Shown: positions 9,985 to 19,691, numbered from the stretch's first letter. The stretch is 64,000 nt of DNA from Venenivibrio stagnispumantis (GCF_900182795.1 NZ_FXTX01000006.1:1-64000), one strand, 5' to 3'. A program made the numbers and translations. Notes: generated from the letters alone by a model not told the origin.

Positions 9985-11040
9985 AAATACCTGTTCTAAT
10001 TTTTCTCTTGCTATTTTTTCTGCTAACTCTTTTATATCTTTTTTTAGCTCTGTTTTTATAAATGTTTGTATCTCTTCTTCTAAACCATTTTTATATTTTT
10101 CTTTTAGCGATTCTTTAATTTCTGTTTTTAAAGCATTAAGTTCTGTATTCATATCATTAACAAAATCTATTTGAAGATGGTCAAGGATTTTTACCATTGA
10201 TTCATCATTTTTTATAAATTCGGAAATCTGCTCTTTTATTATAGCTTTTATATCTTCTTCTGTAAGGGATATAGAGATAAAATATGTTTTAGGTTTTGTT
10301 TCTTGTTTTTGCTCTGGTTTTTCCTGCTTTATAACTGTTTCTGTTGTAGTAGTATCTATTATAGGCTTTTGTTCTATAATTGGAGCAGTTTTAACTATTT
10401 CTTCTTTAACTTCTATAGGGGATTCTACTTGAGGAGTTATATCTTCTACTTTAGGTTGAGTTTTTTTATCTTCCTCTTCTAAAATTAATGAAGTTGGTTC
10501 TATCTCAACTTGGGAGATAAAATCACTTTCTATTTTTGGTTTATTTTCTGTAATTTCTCCAAAAAGTTCTTCTTCTAATGATGTTATTTGTTTTTTTGGT
10601 TCTTCAGAAATTAATTTTTCAGATATTTCCATATATTCAGATAAGAAATCGTCTTCTATAGCCGTTTGAGGTTCTGTTTTTATTTCTTGCTTTATTTTGG
10701 AATTTGCTATTTCATTAATAATTTTTCTTAACTCGTTATCATCTTCCTTTGTGAAAAATTTAAAGTTTTGAGGAAAACCTTCTATATTTATTGGATTTTC
10801 TTTTGAAATACCAACAAATAATGGAATAGTTTTAAATTCTTCTTTTTCGGCTAAAAATTTTAAATCCTCTTCGGCAAATATTCCAGATGATGCATCATAT
10901 ATAACGGCATCCGGTGTGAATAAATGAAATTCATTAAGCAATGATATACTATCAATATAATTTCTATAATCTGCATCTTTAATTAAATCTTGCAATTTAG
11001 ATAAAAAATCAGCATCATAAGAAATGATAGCAATTTTCAT
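9970..11040 (-). CDS. Receiver-like protein with charged linker and coiled coil
   Basis: Not a recognised family. Of 356 residues, about 1-112 have the pattern of a response-regulator receiver fold (MKIAIISYD start, Asp in DAVIYDASSG, TIPLFVG), but the acidic pair and the conserved lysine are not clear, so it may be a pseudo-receiver. Residues about 115-245 are low-complexity, rich in Glu, Lys, Pro and Thr. The last 110 are a strongly charged helical region, likely a coiled coil. The layout suggests a scaffold or polar regulator. It lies alone behind a terminator that separates it from leuC. Confidence 0.6.
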   Translation of the reverse strand: MKIAIISYDADFLSKLQDLIKDADYRNYIDSISLLNEFHLFTPDAVIYDASSGIFAEEDLKFLAEKEEFKTIPLFVGISKENPINIEGFPQNFKFFTKEDDNELRKIINEIANSKIKQEIKTEPQTAIEDDFLSEYMEISEKLISEEPKKQITSLEEELFGEITENKPKIESDFISQVEIEPTSLILEEEDKKTQPKVEDITPQVESPIEVKEEIVKTAPIIEQKPIIDTTTTETVIKQEKPEQKQETKPKTYFISISLTEEDIKAIIKEQISEFIKNDESMVKILDHLQIDFVNDMNTELNALKTEIKESLKEKYKNGLEEEIQTFIKTELKKDIKELAEKIAREKLEQVFSKLF

Positions 11041-11065
11041 TTTTTATAACCCCCATATTTAAATT

Positions 11066-11092
11066 AAAGCCGGCTTTTAAACCGGCTTTTTT
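11066..11092. terminator. Hairpin between leuC and the receiver-like gene
   Basis: AAAGCCGG (11066-11073) pairs perfectly with CCGGCTTT (11082-11089) across 8 bases, with T-rich sequence on both sides. It lies after the leuC stop and probably ends that transcript. Confidence 0.75.
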
Positions 11093-11118
11093 ATATTTCG
11101 GATATATTTTTATAAACT

Positions 11119-12414
11119 TTAGGGAATTAATGCAGTTTCTACTTCTTCATATTTAGCCACTTCATCCGGATGAGCTATTCTACCGAGGATAGCAGAAGCT
11201 GCAGCTACAGCAGGGCTTGAAAGATAAACCTGGCTCTTTGGATGTCCCATTCTTCCTACAAAATTTCTATTGGAAGTTGAGATACAAACTTCTCCTTCTG
11301 CTAATATTCCCATATGTCCTCCAAGGCAAGGGCCACAGGTTGATGTGCTTATTAAGCATCCGGCATCTGCCAATATCTCTAAGATTCCTTCATGCATTGC
11401 CTGTCTATAAATAGAATCGGATGCAGGTATTACTATACATCTTACTTCCGGATGGACTTTTTTACCTTTTAATATTGCTGCTGCTATTCTTAAATCAGAC
11501 AATCTTCCGTTTGTGCAAGAGCCTATAAATACTTGGTCTATATGGGTTCCTGCTACCTCAGAAACAGGTTTTACATTTGATGGTAAATTAGGACATGCAA
11601 CAACCGGTTCCATATTAGATGTATCAAATTCATACTCACAGCAATATTTTGCATCTTTATCTGATTTGTAAACTACCGGTGTTCTGCTACTTCTTTTTCT
11701 TACCCATTCAAGGGTTTTTTCATCGGCTTCAATTATTCCATTTTTTCCACCGGCTTCAATAGCCATATTAGCTATTGTTAATCTATTATCTATATCAAGA
11801 TGAGATATAGCTTCTCCTGTAAATTCCATAGCTCTGTATAATGCTCCATCTACTCCTATTTTGCCAATTACAGATAAAATTAAATCTTTTCCACCAACCC
11901 ACTTGGCAGGTTTTCCGTAAAATACAAATTTCATACTTTCAGGAACTTTAAGCCATGTTTCTCCTGTTGCAAATATATATGCTATATCGGTAGAACCTAC
12001 ACCGGTAGAAAAAGCTCCTATTCCACCATAAGTGCATGTATGGGAATCTGCTCCTATAACTAAATCTCCCGGAACTATAAATCCTTTTTCCGGTAAAAGT
12101 GTATGCATAACACCACTATCTGCACCTTCAAAATAATTTTTTATACCCATTTTTTTAGCAAAATCTCTGGATATTTTTATTTGTTGTGCAGATAAGATAT
12201 CTTTTGGTGGGAAAAAGTGATCCATAACAAGTGCTATTTTATTTGGGTCATGAACTTTATTTATTCCGTATTTTTCAAGCTGTTTTATTGCAAGAGGGGC
12301 TGTTATATCATTTGCTATTGCTAAATCTACTTTTACAGTTACAAGTTCTCCCGGTTCTACATAATCTCTGCCTGCATGAGCTGCTATAATCTTTTCAGTT
12401 ATTGTCATACCCAT
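11119..12414 (-). CDS. leuC: 3-isopropylmalate dehydratase large subunit
   Basis: Aconitase-family subunit isomerising 2- to 3-isopropylmalate in leucine synthesis. A protein of 431 residues from the ATG at 12414, chosen because GGAGG lies 8 bases upstream. The TTG at 12429 would place the start inside that site. Cluster cysteines are in GSCTNGR and STCGPCLGG. The sequence style ([27 protein letters not shown]) is that of the shorter archaeal-type LeuC/HacA group, so homoaconitase activity cannot be ruled out. The small subunit leuD is not adjacent. Confidence 0.88.
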   Translation of the reverse strand: MGMTITEKIIAAHAGRDYVEPGELVTVKVDLAIANDITAPLAIKQLEKYGINKVHDPNKIALVMDHFFPPKDILSAQQIKISRDFAKKMGIKNYFEGADSGVMHTLLPEKGFIVPGDLVIGADSHTCTYGGIGAFSTGVGSTDIAYIFATGETWLKVPESMKFVFYGKPAKWVGGKDLILSVIGKIGVDGALYRAMEFTGEAISHLDIDNRLTIANMAIEAGGKNGIIEADEKTLEWVRKRSSRTPVVYKSDKDAKYCCEYEFDTSNMEPVVACPNLPSNVKPVSEVAGTHIDQVFIGSCTNGRLSDLRIAAAILKGKKVHPEVRCIVIPASDSIYRQAMHEGILEILADAGCLISTSTCGPCLGGHMGILAEGEVCISTSNRNFVGRMGHPKSQVYLSSPAVAAASAILGRIAHPDEVAKYEEVETALIP

Positions 12415-12547
12415 TAAACTAACCTCCAAAAAAAATTAAAAATTCACATATTTATTATAAGCCAATAAAGGACATAAAACAAGGAAATGATGCTTTAATT
12501 GTGTTAAAATTTATTTTCTTAAAATTTCTAAAAACTGGAGGAATATT

Positions 12548-13771
12548 TTGCTACCGGTAGAAGAACAATTAAAATTAATAAAAAAAGGTGTAATAGATAT
12601 AATTTCGGAAGAAGAGTTAATAGAAAAATTAAAAGAGGAAAGACCACTTATTGTAAAGGCAGGGTTTGACCCTACTGCTCCAGATTTACATCTTGGACAT
12701 ACAGTTTTACTTCAAAAATTAAGAACATTTCAGCAACTTGGGCATATTGTTTATTTTATAATAGGTGATTTAACTGCAATGATAGGAGACCCTTCCGGAA
12801 GAGATACAACCAGACCACCTCTTACAAAAGAACAGGTTATACAAAATGCAAAAACATATAAAGAACAAGTTTTTAAAATATTAGACCCTGAAAAAACAGT
12901 TGTAGTATTTAATAGCGAATGGCTCGGCTCTATGACTGCTGAAGATTTAATAAAATTAACTGCAAAATACACAGTAGCAAGAATGCTTGAAAGAGAAGAT
13001 TTTAAAAAAAGATTTAAAGAAAATTTACCTATATCTATTCATGAATTTATATATCCATTATTGCAAGCTTATGATTCTGTAGCAATAAAAGCTGATATAG
13101 AGCTTGGTGGTTCAGACCAAAGATTTAATTTGCTTATTGGAAGGGATATTCAAAGGGAGTATGGCATAGAAAAGCCACAAATTGCAATTTTACTTCCTTT
13201 ATTGGTTGGGCTTGATGGTGTAAAAAAGATGAGTAAATCTTATGGAAATTATATAGGTATAACAGAAGAGCCAGAAATAATGTTTGGAAAGGTTATGTCT
13301 ATATCTGATGAGCTTATGTGGCAATACTGGGAGTTATTAACAGATTTAACCGTAGACCAGATACAAAAAATGAAAGAAGATGTAGAAAAAGGAATATTAC
13401 ATCCTATGGAAGTTAAAAAAGAGCTTGCAATGTATATAGTTGAAAGATTTCATTCAAAAGAAGAAGCAATAAAAGCAAAAGAAGAGTTTGAGAAAGTTTT
13501 TTCTAAAAAAGAGCTACCTTCTGATATTCCTGAACCAAAAATAACAGTAAATACAAAAGTTATACCTTTATTTGAGCTTTTATATGAGGCAAAACTTGTT
13601 GAAACCAAATCAGAAGCAAAGAGATTAATAAAACAAGGTGGAGTAAGATTAAACAATGAAAAGATAGATAATCCATTATTTGAAGTTGATTTAGATAAAG
13701 AATGGGTTATTCAAGTAGGAAAAAGAAAATTTGCTAAAATTAAGCCGGAGAATATTTTAATTAGCAATTAG
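12548..13771 (+). CDS. tyrS: Tyrosyl-tRNA synthetase
   Basis: Class I synthetase of 407 residues, starting at a TTG with GGAGG 7 bases upstream. It has the HIGH-type motif DLHLGHTV (about 45-52), the tyrosine-site block GGSDQRFN, the KMSKS loop (about 227-231) and a C-terminal S4 RNA-binding domain (about 338-400, [24 protein letters not shown]). It is transcribed alone. The 85 bases after it hold nothing I recognise. Confidence 0.95.
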   Translation: MLPVEEQLKLIKKGVIDIISEEELIEKLKEERPLIVKAGFDPTAPDLHLGHTVLLQKLRTFQQLGHIVYFIIGDLTAMIGDPSGRDTTRPPLTKEQVIQNAKTYKEQVFKILDPEKTVVVFNSEWLGSMTAEDLIKLTAKYTVARMLEREDFKKRFKENLPISIHEFIYPLLQAYDSVAIKADIELGGSDQRFNLLIGRDIQREYGIEKPQIAILLPLLVGLDGVKKMSKSYGNYIGITEEPEIMFGKVMSISDELMWQYWELLTDLTVDQIQKMKEDVEKGILHPMEVKKELAMYIVERFHSKEEAIKAKEEFEKVFSKKELPSDIPEPKITVNTKVIPLFELLYEAKLVETKSEAKRLIKQGGVRLNNEKIDNPLFEVDLDKEWVIQVGKRKFAKIKPENILISN

Positions 13772-13856
13772 AATTTTATCTTTTGAAGTATGGAAAAATT
13801 TTAGAAAATGCTAAATTAAAAGCTCAGGAGTTAAATTTGATTTTAGCAGTAAGTTT

Positions 13857-14804
13857 ATGAAAAAAATATTAATTATTCGGCTTTCTTCTCTTGGAGATGT
13901 TGTTTTAGCAAGTTCCGTGATAGAGCCTCTTTATAATGCCGGATTTGAGATTGATTTTTTAACTTTTAAGCCTTTTGATGAGTTATTTATAAAAGATTAC
14001 AGGGTTAATAAAGTTATCGCTGTCTCAAAAGAAAATTTAAAATCCATAAAAGATATATATAATTTTTCAAAAAATTTAAAATATGATTATATCTTGGATA
14101 TTCATTTTAATCTTCGTTCTGTTTTAATCTCATTATTTGCAAAAGGAAAAGTTTTAAGATACAACAAAGAAAGTATAAAAAGAAGGCTAAAAATATTAAA
14201 TCCGGATTTTAATGTAGTAAAAGCATATTTAAAGCCATTGGAAAGCCTTGGAATAAAAGGCGATTATAGACCTAAGATTATTCTTGAAAAAGAAGAGATT
14301 GAAAAATTAAAAAAAATATTACCTGAAAACTTTATAGCAGTAGGAGTAGGAGCAAGATATAAAAATAAAATCTATCCATATTTTAAAGAATTTATAAATC
14401 TTATCAAAGATGAAAATGTTGTTTTAGTAGGTTCAAAAGAAGATAAAGATTTATTTGAGATAAATCAAAAAAATGTTATAGATTTAAGAGGAAAGCTAAC
14501 AATAAGGGAAAGTTTGGCTGTAATATCTTTGGCAAAAGGTGTTGTAAGTAATGACTCTGCAATAGCTCATTTTGCAAGGGCTGTAAAGACACCGGTTTTG
14601 GTTATATATGGTGCAACCCATCCTTATTTTGGATTTGCTCCATTTAAAGAGGAAGGTGATTTTATATTTAAAGGTTTAGAATGCCAACCTTGCGATTTAC
14701 ACGGTAAAGGAAGTTGCAAAAGGGGAGATTTAGCTTGTCTTGATATTAAACCGGAATATATATTAGAACGATTTAATAATATGTTGAAAGAAAGATTATC
14801 CTAA
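13857..14804 (+). CDS. Family 9 glycosyltransferase, heptosyltransferase type
   Basis: A 315-residue member of the WaaC/WaaF/WaaQ family that adds heptose to the LPS core. Visible features are the start MKKILIIRLSSLGDVVLASS, the loop VVSNDSAIAHFARAVKTPVLVIYG that binds the donor, and the C-terminal PCDLHGKGSC cysteine segment. The ATG is chosen because homology starts exactly there, though its ribosome site is poor. The exact sugar position in the LPS cannot be read from the sequence. Confidence 0.85.
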   Translation: MKKILIIRLSSLGDVVLASSVIEPLYNAGFEIDFLTFKPFDELFIKDYRVNKVIAVSKENLKSIKDIYNFSKNLKYDYILDIHFNLRSVLISLFAKGKVLRYNKESIKRRLKILNPDFNVVKAYLKPLESLGIKGDYRPKIILEKEEIEKLKKILPENFIAVGVGARYKNKIYPYFKEFINLIKDENVVLVGSKEDKDLFEINQKNVIDLRGKLTIRESLAVISLAKGVVSNDSAIAHFARAVKTPVLVIYGATHPYFGFAPFKEEGDFIFKGLECQPCDLHGKGSCKRGDLACLDIKPEYILERFNNMLKERLS

Positions 14805-15383
14805 TGAATCTCTTTTATCAAAGGATTGCTTTAAATAATATATTTTTGCTGAGTTTTCTAAGGCAGAAGTATATTTTAATGCTTCATTTAGATTTTTTCC
14901 TACGGAAAAAGAGCCGTGATTTCTAACTATTGCTATATTATAACCTTTATTAAATACATCTGCCAAGCTTTTTGCAAGTTCTTCAGAAGCAGAAGGTTTA
15001 GATACATTTACAACTGCTACTTTTTTTAAGAAAAGTTCTCCTTCTATATCTATCGGTATAAATTCTTCAAGAAAATATCCTAAGGTGGTTGCATATATAG
15101 GATGTGCATGGAGTATTGCATTTATCTGTGGATTTTTTTTATAAATTTCTCTATGAACTATAAGCTCAATAGATGCTTCTTTATCTTTTTCTGTTTTTTC
15201 AAAAATTGGTAGTTCTACTAAATCTTCTTCTTTTAAAAATCCTGCCATTCTTCCGGTTTTAGTTATAATTAAATTATCATCTATTCTTACACTTATATTT
15301 CCACCATGGGAAGAAACAAGACCCATTTCATATAAAACTCTTCCATAAAATATAATATCTTTTATAAATTCCTGTTTATTCAT
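14796..15383 (-). CDS. Class II aldolase/adducin family protein
   Basis: A 195-residue zinc aldolase of the fuculose-phosphate aldolase / MtnB group. Zinc ligands are seen in AILHAHPIYAT (HxH) and RNHGSF, with the GNISVR phosphate-binding segment near residue 26. It is the last gene of the trxA-lpxA-lpxI operon and overlaps lpxI by 8 bases, and its 3' end overlaps the heptosyltransferase tail from the other side. The substrate is uncertain: a sugar phosphate or methylthioribulose phosphate. Confidence 0.75.
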   Translation of the reverse strand: MNKQEFIKDIIFYGRVLYEMGLVSSHGGNISVRIDDNLIITKTGRMAGFLKEEDLVELPIFEKTEKDKEASIELIVHREIYKKNPQINAILHAHPIYATTLGYFLEEFIPIDIEGELFLKKVAVVNVSKPSASEELAKSLADVFNKGYNIAIVRNHGSFSVGKNLNEALKYTSALENSAKIYYLKQSFDKRDSLG

Positions 15384-16176
15384 TAAGTTTCACCGAGACA
15401 ACCGATATTTTATATTTGTTTGCAGTTTCAATAAATTTTTCTTTGTTTAAAAGATAACATTTTCCGGCTTCTACTGCAAGGGCTTTTGCTTTTATTTTTT
15501 TCATACTTTCAAGGGTTTTTATACCGATAACCGGAACATCATATCTCATATCCTGATTTTTTCTTGCTGTTTTGCAAACAACACAGTTTTCTCCTGCAAG
15601 TTCTCCTGCTCTTAATATACATTGGTCTGTTCCTTCTATTCCTTCTACTGCAATTATATTTCCTTCTTTTACGACAACCGTTTGTCCTATATCAAGATTA
15701 GCTATCTCTTTTGCTATTTTTATTCCAAATTGTATATCTTTTTTTATTTCTTCTGTAATTCCATTATCAATTATAAAATTTTCTTCTATTAATAAATCTT
15801 TTAGATAAGGAGTAGGGTCTATAAATTCAAATCCTTCTTTTTCAAGTTCTTTTATGATGCCGGTTAATATTGTTTTTGCTCTTTTATCTTTTAATTTAGA
15901 TAAAAAATCTTTTGCCCTTTTGTCAAATTTATGAAAATTTAAGATTATAGATTTATGTTCTATTTTTCCAAGCATTACTAATTTTTTTATATTGTTTTCT
16001 TTTAAAGAGTTAATCAGATATTGAGCTTGTCCGAAAGGTAGCCAGATAGTTTTACCATATTTTTCAATATCTTTATCTGCAGAGGATTTTATGGCAAATA
16101 TAGTTACATCGTTGCAGTTTTTAGCAAAGGTAATCGGTAATTCGCCGGAGCCTGCAATTAAACCGATTTTTGACAT
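15376..16176 (-). CDS. lpxI: UDP-2,3-diacylglucosamine pyrophosphatase LpxI
   Basis: Hydrolyses UDP-2,3-diacylglucosamine to lipid X, the fourth step of lipid A synthesis, in place of LpxH. The 266 residues show the DUF1009 features: KIGLIAGSGELPITFAKNC at the N-terminus, VVKEGNIIAVEGIEGTD and the C-terminal DMRYDVPVIGIKTLE. It sits 5 bases after lpxA, as expected for this pathway. Confidence 0.9.
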   Translation of the reverse strand: MSKIGLIAGSGELPITFAKNCNDVTIFAIKSSADKDIEKYGKTIWLPFGQAQYLINSLKENNIKKLVMLGKIEHKSIILNFHKFDKRAKDFLSKLKDKRAKTILTGIIKELEKEGFEFIDPTPYLKDLLIEENFIIDNGITEEIKKDIQFGIKIAKEIANLDIGQTVVVKEGNIIAVEGIEGTDQCILRAGELAGENCVVCKTARKNQDMRYDVPVIGIKTLESMKKIKAKALAVEAGKCYLLNKEKFIETANKYKISVVSVKLNE

Positions 16177-16181
16177 AATTT

Positions 16182-17003
16182 TTAAATCTCTTCGTCGGTT
16201 TGTATTAACTTCCTTTTGGAAGCTTCCGGAGCTATTCCTCTTTTTGTAGTTTTTACAAAATTAATTAAATTTTCAACTTCCGGTGTTTTTGGTAATTTTT
16301 CTTCAACCTGTTTTATTCCTTCTTCAATTGTAGGAGAAACTCTAAATAATAATCTGTATGCTTCTTTTATTATATTTATCTGCTCTCTTGTAAAACCTCT
16401 TCTTTTTAAACCAACAAGATTTAATCCATATAAAAGAACATGATTTTTAGATGCTCTTGTATAAGGTGGAACATCTTTATCAACGGCAGAAGCACCACCT
16501 ACCATTGCATAATCTCCTATCCTGCAAAATTGATGGATAGGGGTAAGACCACCAATAAAAACATAATTTCCAACTTTTACATGTCCTGCAAGGGTTACAC
16601 AATTTGCCAAGATAGTATCGTGACCAACTTTACAATCATGGGCTATATGAACATAAGCCATTAGATAACTGTTATCTCCTATTCTTGTGATACCATCATC
16701 AAAATTTGTGCCTCTATGGATTGTGCAATATTCCCTCAAAACTACATTATTTCCTATTTCTACAAAACTTTTTTCACCTTTAAATCCAAGATGTTGAGGT
16801 ATATTACCGATAACACATCCTTCATATATCTGGCAGTTATTTCCTATTTTTGTAAAATTTTTTATTTTCACATTAGAAGAAATAACTGTATTATCTCCGA
16901 TTTCTACTTCATCCTCAATAATAGAAAAAGGGCCAATTTCTACATTGACCCCTATTTTTGCTTTTTTACTTACAATTGCTGTCGGATGTATATTTACTGA
17001 CAT
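16182..17003 (-). CDS. lpxA: UDP-N-acetylglucosamine acyltransferase LpxA
   Basis: First enzyme of lipid A synthesis, adding a 3-hydroxyacyl chain to UDP-GlcNAc. The 273 residues show the left-handed beta-helix hexapeptide repeats (about 1-190), the catalytic His in MAYVHIAHDCKVGH and the helical C-terminal domain. The length is about ten residues over the E. coli enzyme. It lies between trxA and lpxI in one operon. Confidence 0.95.
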   Translation of the reverse strand: MSVNIHPTAIVSKKAKIGVNVEIGPFSIIEDEVEIGDNTVISSNVKIKNFTKIGNNCQIYEGCVIGNIPQHLGFKGEKSFVEIGNNVVLREYCTIHRGTNFDDGITRIGDNSYLMAYVHIAHDCKVGHDTILANCVTLAGHVKVGNYVFIGGLTPIHQFCRIGDYAMVGGASAVDKDVPPYTRASKNHVLLYGLNLVGLKRRGFTREQINIIKEAYRLLFRVSPTIEEGIKQVEEKLPKTPEVENLINFVKTTKRGIAPEASKRKLIQTDEEI

Positions 17004-17010
17004 TAAAAAC

Positions 17011-17328
17011 CTATACCAATAAGCTTTTTAAAACTTCCTTAGGTTGCACACCTACTCTTGTATCCACTACTTTTCCGTTTTTGAATACCATAACTGTTGG
17101 AATAGCTCTTATTCCGTATTTAATAGCAATGTTAGGGTTTTCATCTGTGTTTAATTTTGCTACTTTTGCTTTTCCTTCAAGCTCTACTGCCAATTCATCT
17201 ATTATTGGAGCTAATAATCTACAAGGACCACACCATGGAGCCCAAAAATCTACCAATACTGGAATATCAGAATTCAAAACTTCCTGTTCCCAGTTAGCTT
17301 CGTTAACTACAACAACTTTTCCGGCCAT
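17011..17328 (-). CDS. trxA: Thioredoxin
   Basis: A 105-residue disulfide reductant with the WCGPC active site (about residues 30-34), the cis-proline segment RAIPTVMVF and the GVQPKEVL C-terminus. Its start is 3 bases after the stop of the ArsR-type regulator, so it is co-transcribed with it. A thioredoxin behind a two-cysteine ArsR protein suggests redox or sulfur-linked control. Confidence 0.95.
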   Translation of the reverse strand: MAGKVVVVNEANWEQEVLNSDIPVLVDFWAPWCGPCRLLAPIIDELAVELEGKAKVAKLNTDENPNIAIKYGIRAIPTVMVFKNGKVVDTRVGVQPKEVLKSLLV

Positions 17329-17331
17329 TTT

Positions 17332-17637
17332 TTAATCCTCCTTTACCAAAGTTTTATAAATTTCTAACACTTTTTTATCCTTAATATAATAACATACAAT
17401 TGAACCTTCTCGCTTATATCCGAGTATTCCTCTATTTCTTAAGACTGATAAATGTTGTGATACATTAGGTTGAGGTAAATCAAGGGCTTCCCATATATGC
17501 TTTACACATTTTTTACCACTTGCCAAAAAACCAATAATTTTAAGTCTACTTGGATGTGCTAATGCTTTTAAAAGTTCTGCACTGTCTTCAAGGAATTCTT
17601 CATCCTGCCATTTTTCATTTTCCAACAATTCTTCCAT
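17332..17637 (-). CDS. ArsR-family transcriptional regulator
   Basis: A 101-residue winged-helix repressor: ALAHPSRLKIIGFL, recognition helix LPQPNVSQHLSVLRNRGIL and the beta wing. It lacks the CVC metal site of ArsR. Instead Cys44 (GKKCVKHI) and Cys82 (IVCYY) are the only cysteines, which could form a redox or persulfide switch as in BigR/SqrR-type members. It heads the operon with trxA, lpxA, lpxI and the aldolase. A palindrome overlapping its own promoter (17699-17715) suits autoregulation. Confidence 0.85.
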   Translation of the reverse strand: MEELLENEKWQDEEFLEDSAELLKALAHPSRLKIIGFLASGKKCVKHIWEALDLPQPNVSQHLSVLRNRGILGYKREGSIVCYYIKDKKVLEIYKTLVKED

Positions 17638-17675
17638 GATTATTACCTCAATAAATATTAGATTATTAGAATAAT

Positions 17676-17704
17676 ATTATAGATATAAATTTATATTTTT
17701 TCAA
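17676..17704 (-). promoter_or_regulatory. Promoter of the arsR-trxA-lpxA operon
   Basis: On the minus strand TTGAAA (17704-17699), a 17-base spacer and a perfect TATAAT (17681-17676). The start would lie about 30 bases before the ATG at 17637, which has GAGG 8 bases upstream. Confidence 0.8.
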
Positions 17705-17715
17705 TATTATTGAAA
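17699..17715. promoter_or_regulatory. Palindromic operator candidate over the -35 box
   Basis: TTTCAATA-T-TATTGAAA, an 8-1-8 perfect palindrome whose right half in the transcribed sense contains the -35 hexamer. Size and AT-rich character suit an ArsR-family site. Confidence 0.6.
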
Positions 17716-17737
17716 CTATAATGGAAAATAGAAATCC

Positions 17738-17754
17738 CCTGCCTCTTTGGCAGG
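17738..17754 (-). terminator. Terminator after the HdrB-like gene
   Basis: CCTGCC and GGCAGG form a perfect 6-bp stem with a 5-base loop, followed in the minus direction by GGATTTCTATTTT. It separates the frdB/hdrB pair from the arsR operon. Confidence 0.7.
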
Positions 17755-17769
17755 AGAAAAGAAATTTAT

Positions 17770-18645
17770 TTATGCTACTTTTTCTATTATTTCTTTTGTA
17801 GAGATTACATGTTTATGAAGGCCGAGTTCTTTTGGTTTTAATCCGATTGCAAGACCTATTAATTGAGGTAGATGTAATATTGGCATTCCTATATTTACTC
17901 CTATTTTTTCCTCTGCTTCCGGTTGCATAGCATCAAGTTGAGTATGACAGAGAGGACAAGGTGTAACCATAAAATCTGCTTTTTCTTCTTTGGCTGCTTG
18001 GGTATCCATCGCAGTTAATTTTAATGTAACTTTTTCTTCTGCTGACCAGAAAGAATGAAAACCGCAACATGCAAGTCTTGCTTGATGGTCTACCGGAGTT
18101 CCTCCGATAGCTTCAATTAACATCTCTATGGATTTAGGATTATCAGGGTCTTCATATCCTATTAAATATGGTGGTCTAATAATATGGCAGCCATAAAATG
18201 GAGCTATTTTAAACTCTTTTAAAGGTCTTACTACCATACTTTTTATTTTTTCTATTCCTACTGCATCTATCAACTCCCATAAGAAATGGGTAACTTCTAT
18301 GGTTCCTTTATATTCTAAGCCTGCTTCTTTTAAAACTTCATTTACTTGATTTTTTAATTCTTCATCATTATCAAGTTTAAATTTGGCTTCTCTTAGCATT
18401 AATGTGCAAGTATTACATATTGTAAGCATATCTAAGCCAAGTTCTTCTGCCAAAGCAAGATTTCTTGCATTTATAACAAGGGATAAAAATTCATCTTTTT
18501 CTTGAACTGCTCCGGCTCCACAGCAAGTAGCTGCTTCAAGTTCTATTAATTCCATACCGAGCTTTTCTGCAACTAATTTTGTTGAATCATAAAGTTCCGG
18601 AGCTACTCCTTTTGCAGAACATCCTGTATAAAATGCATATTTCAT
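17770..18645 (-). CDS. HdrB-like CCG-domain subunit, fumarate reductase / heterodisulfide reductase type
   Basis: The 291 residues carry two CCG cysteine-rich domains: ATCCGAGAVQEKDE with CNTC (about 40-85) and the second around GCHIIRPP, LACCGFHSFWS and CPLCHTQLD (about 150-240). These domains bind unusual [4Fe-4S] clusters in HdrB, SdhE and the C-terminus of methanogen TfrB. The gene overlaps the frdB stop by 4 bases, so the pair acts together. The sequence argues for a thiol- or quinone-linked fumarate reductase/succinate dehydrogenase, fitting reductive TCA metabolism in this group. The flavoprotein subunit is not here. Confidence 0.8.
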   Translation of the reverse strand: MKYAFYTGCSAKGVAPELYDSTKLVAEKLGMELIELEAATCCGAGAVQEKDEFLSLVINARNLALAEELGLDMLTICNTCTLMLREAKFKLDNDEELKNQVNEVLKEAGLEYKGTIEVTHFLWELIDAVGIEKIKSMVVRPLKEFKIAPFYGCHIIRPPYLIGYEDPDNPKSIEMLIEAIGGTPVDHQARLACCGFHSFWSAEEKVTLKLTAMDTQAAKEEKADFMVTPCPLCHTQLDAMQPEAEEKIGVNIGMPILHLPQLIGLAIGLKPKELGLHKHVISTKEIIEKVA

Positions 18646-19691
18646 GACTGATTTCCTCCTTGTTGTTTAGCTTTTCTTTTAGATTCATAAACTAATCCAA
18701 ATATTTGAGGTATTTTTATTTTTACATCTTTTTTCTTTCTTTGAGCTACTTCATATATAGTTTTTACTTCATCTAATCTTTTTATTTTATGACCTCCAAA
18801 GAAATCAGCTATATTAACTTTTCCTTTAAAGAACATTCTTATTCCAAATGGTGCTCTTTTTAATGCTCCGAGTATTCCTTCTTGTCTCATTGGTAAAAGC
18901 ATCTCATTTAATAATCCTCTATTTACTATATCCTGTTCAAATATTGTTGCGTGTATTTCTCCCGGTGTTTTATAACCTTCTTCTGCTGCAATTATTCTTG
19001 TTCTGATGATATTTTCATAAGGTTGAACTTCCTTAGGACATCTTGTGGTGCATTCCATACATCTTACACACCATTCAAGATTATAATCTTTCAATACTTC
19101 TTCAAGTCTTTCTTTTTTAGCTCCATCTCTTGAATCTGCAATAAATCTATATGCTTTTGATATTACCATAGGCCCAAGGAAATCTTTATTTGCTTTTAAT
19201 GCATTACAATCTGACATACAGCTATTACATAATATACAATCTGATGCAAAATCTATTTTATTATGCTCATATTCTGATTGTCTGTATTCTTTGCCATCTG
19301 GTGGTGGTGGTTCTTTTGGAATAAACCAAGGTTTAATTCTTTTCATTTTATCTATAACCCAGTCCATATCGTATATAAGGTCTTTAAGAGGTTTGATATT
19401 TCCAACCGGTTCAACAACAATTGTATCTGTTTGATATTTTTCAAGAAGATGTGTAATTTGAACTTTGCAAGCCAATGCTGCATGTCCGTTTACCCTTACT
19501 GCACATGAGCCACAGATTGCTGCCCTACAGTTGTATCTGAAAGATATTGTAGGGTCTTGCTCTTCCTTTGCTTTAAATAAAGCTGCAAGAAGTGTCATAC
19601 CTTTTTCTACCGGTAATTTGTAAGTTTTGTAATATGGCTGGCTGTCTTTTGTAGGGTCATACCTGAAAACTTTTAAATTGAAAAATTCCAT
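18642..19691 (-). CDS. Fumarate reductase/succinate dehydrogenase iron-sulfur subunit
   Basis: The 349 residues have an N-terminal [2Fe-2S] plant-type domain (CRAAICGSCAVRVNGHAALAC, about 54-74) and two CxxCxxC-type C-terminal clusters (CILCNSCMSDC and CVRCMECTTRCP, about 152-240), with an extra C-terminal tail of about 100 residues. With the HdrB-like partner it matches the two halves of methanogen TfrB as separate genes. GAGAGGTGGG precedes the ATG. A smaller paralogue lies at 59636-60352. Confidence 0.88.
   Translation of the reverse strand: MEFFNLKVFRYDPTKDSQPYYKTYKLPVEKGMTLLAALFKAKEEQDPTISFRYNCRAAICGSCAVRVNGHAALACKVQITHLLEKYQTDTIVVEPVGNIKPLKDLIYDMDWVIDKMKRIKPWFIPKEPPPPDGKEYRQSEYEHNKIDFASDCILCNSCMSDCNALKANKDFLGPMVISKAYRFIADSRDGAKKERLEEVLKDYNLEWCVRCMECTTRCPKEVQPYENIIRTRIIAAEEGYKTPGEIHATIFEQDIVNRGLLNEMLLPMRQEGILGALKRAPFGIRMFFKGKVNIADFFGGHKIKRLDEVKTIYEVAQRKKKDVKIKIPQIFGLVYESKRKAKQQGGNQS

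Noticed and set aside
11119-12414. Homoaconitase rather than LeuC
   Set aside because: The sequence alone does not separate them well; LeuC is the more common role and no lysine-pathway neighbours are present.
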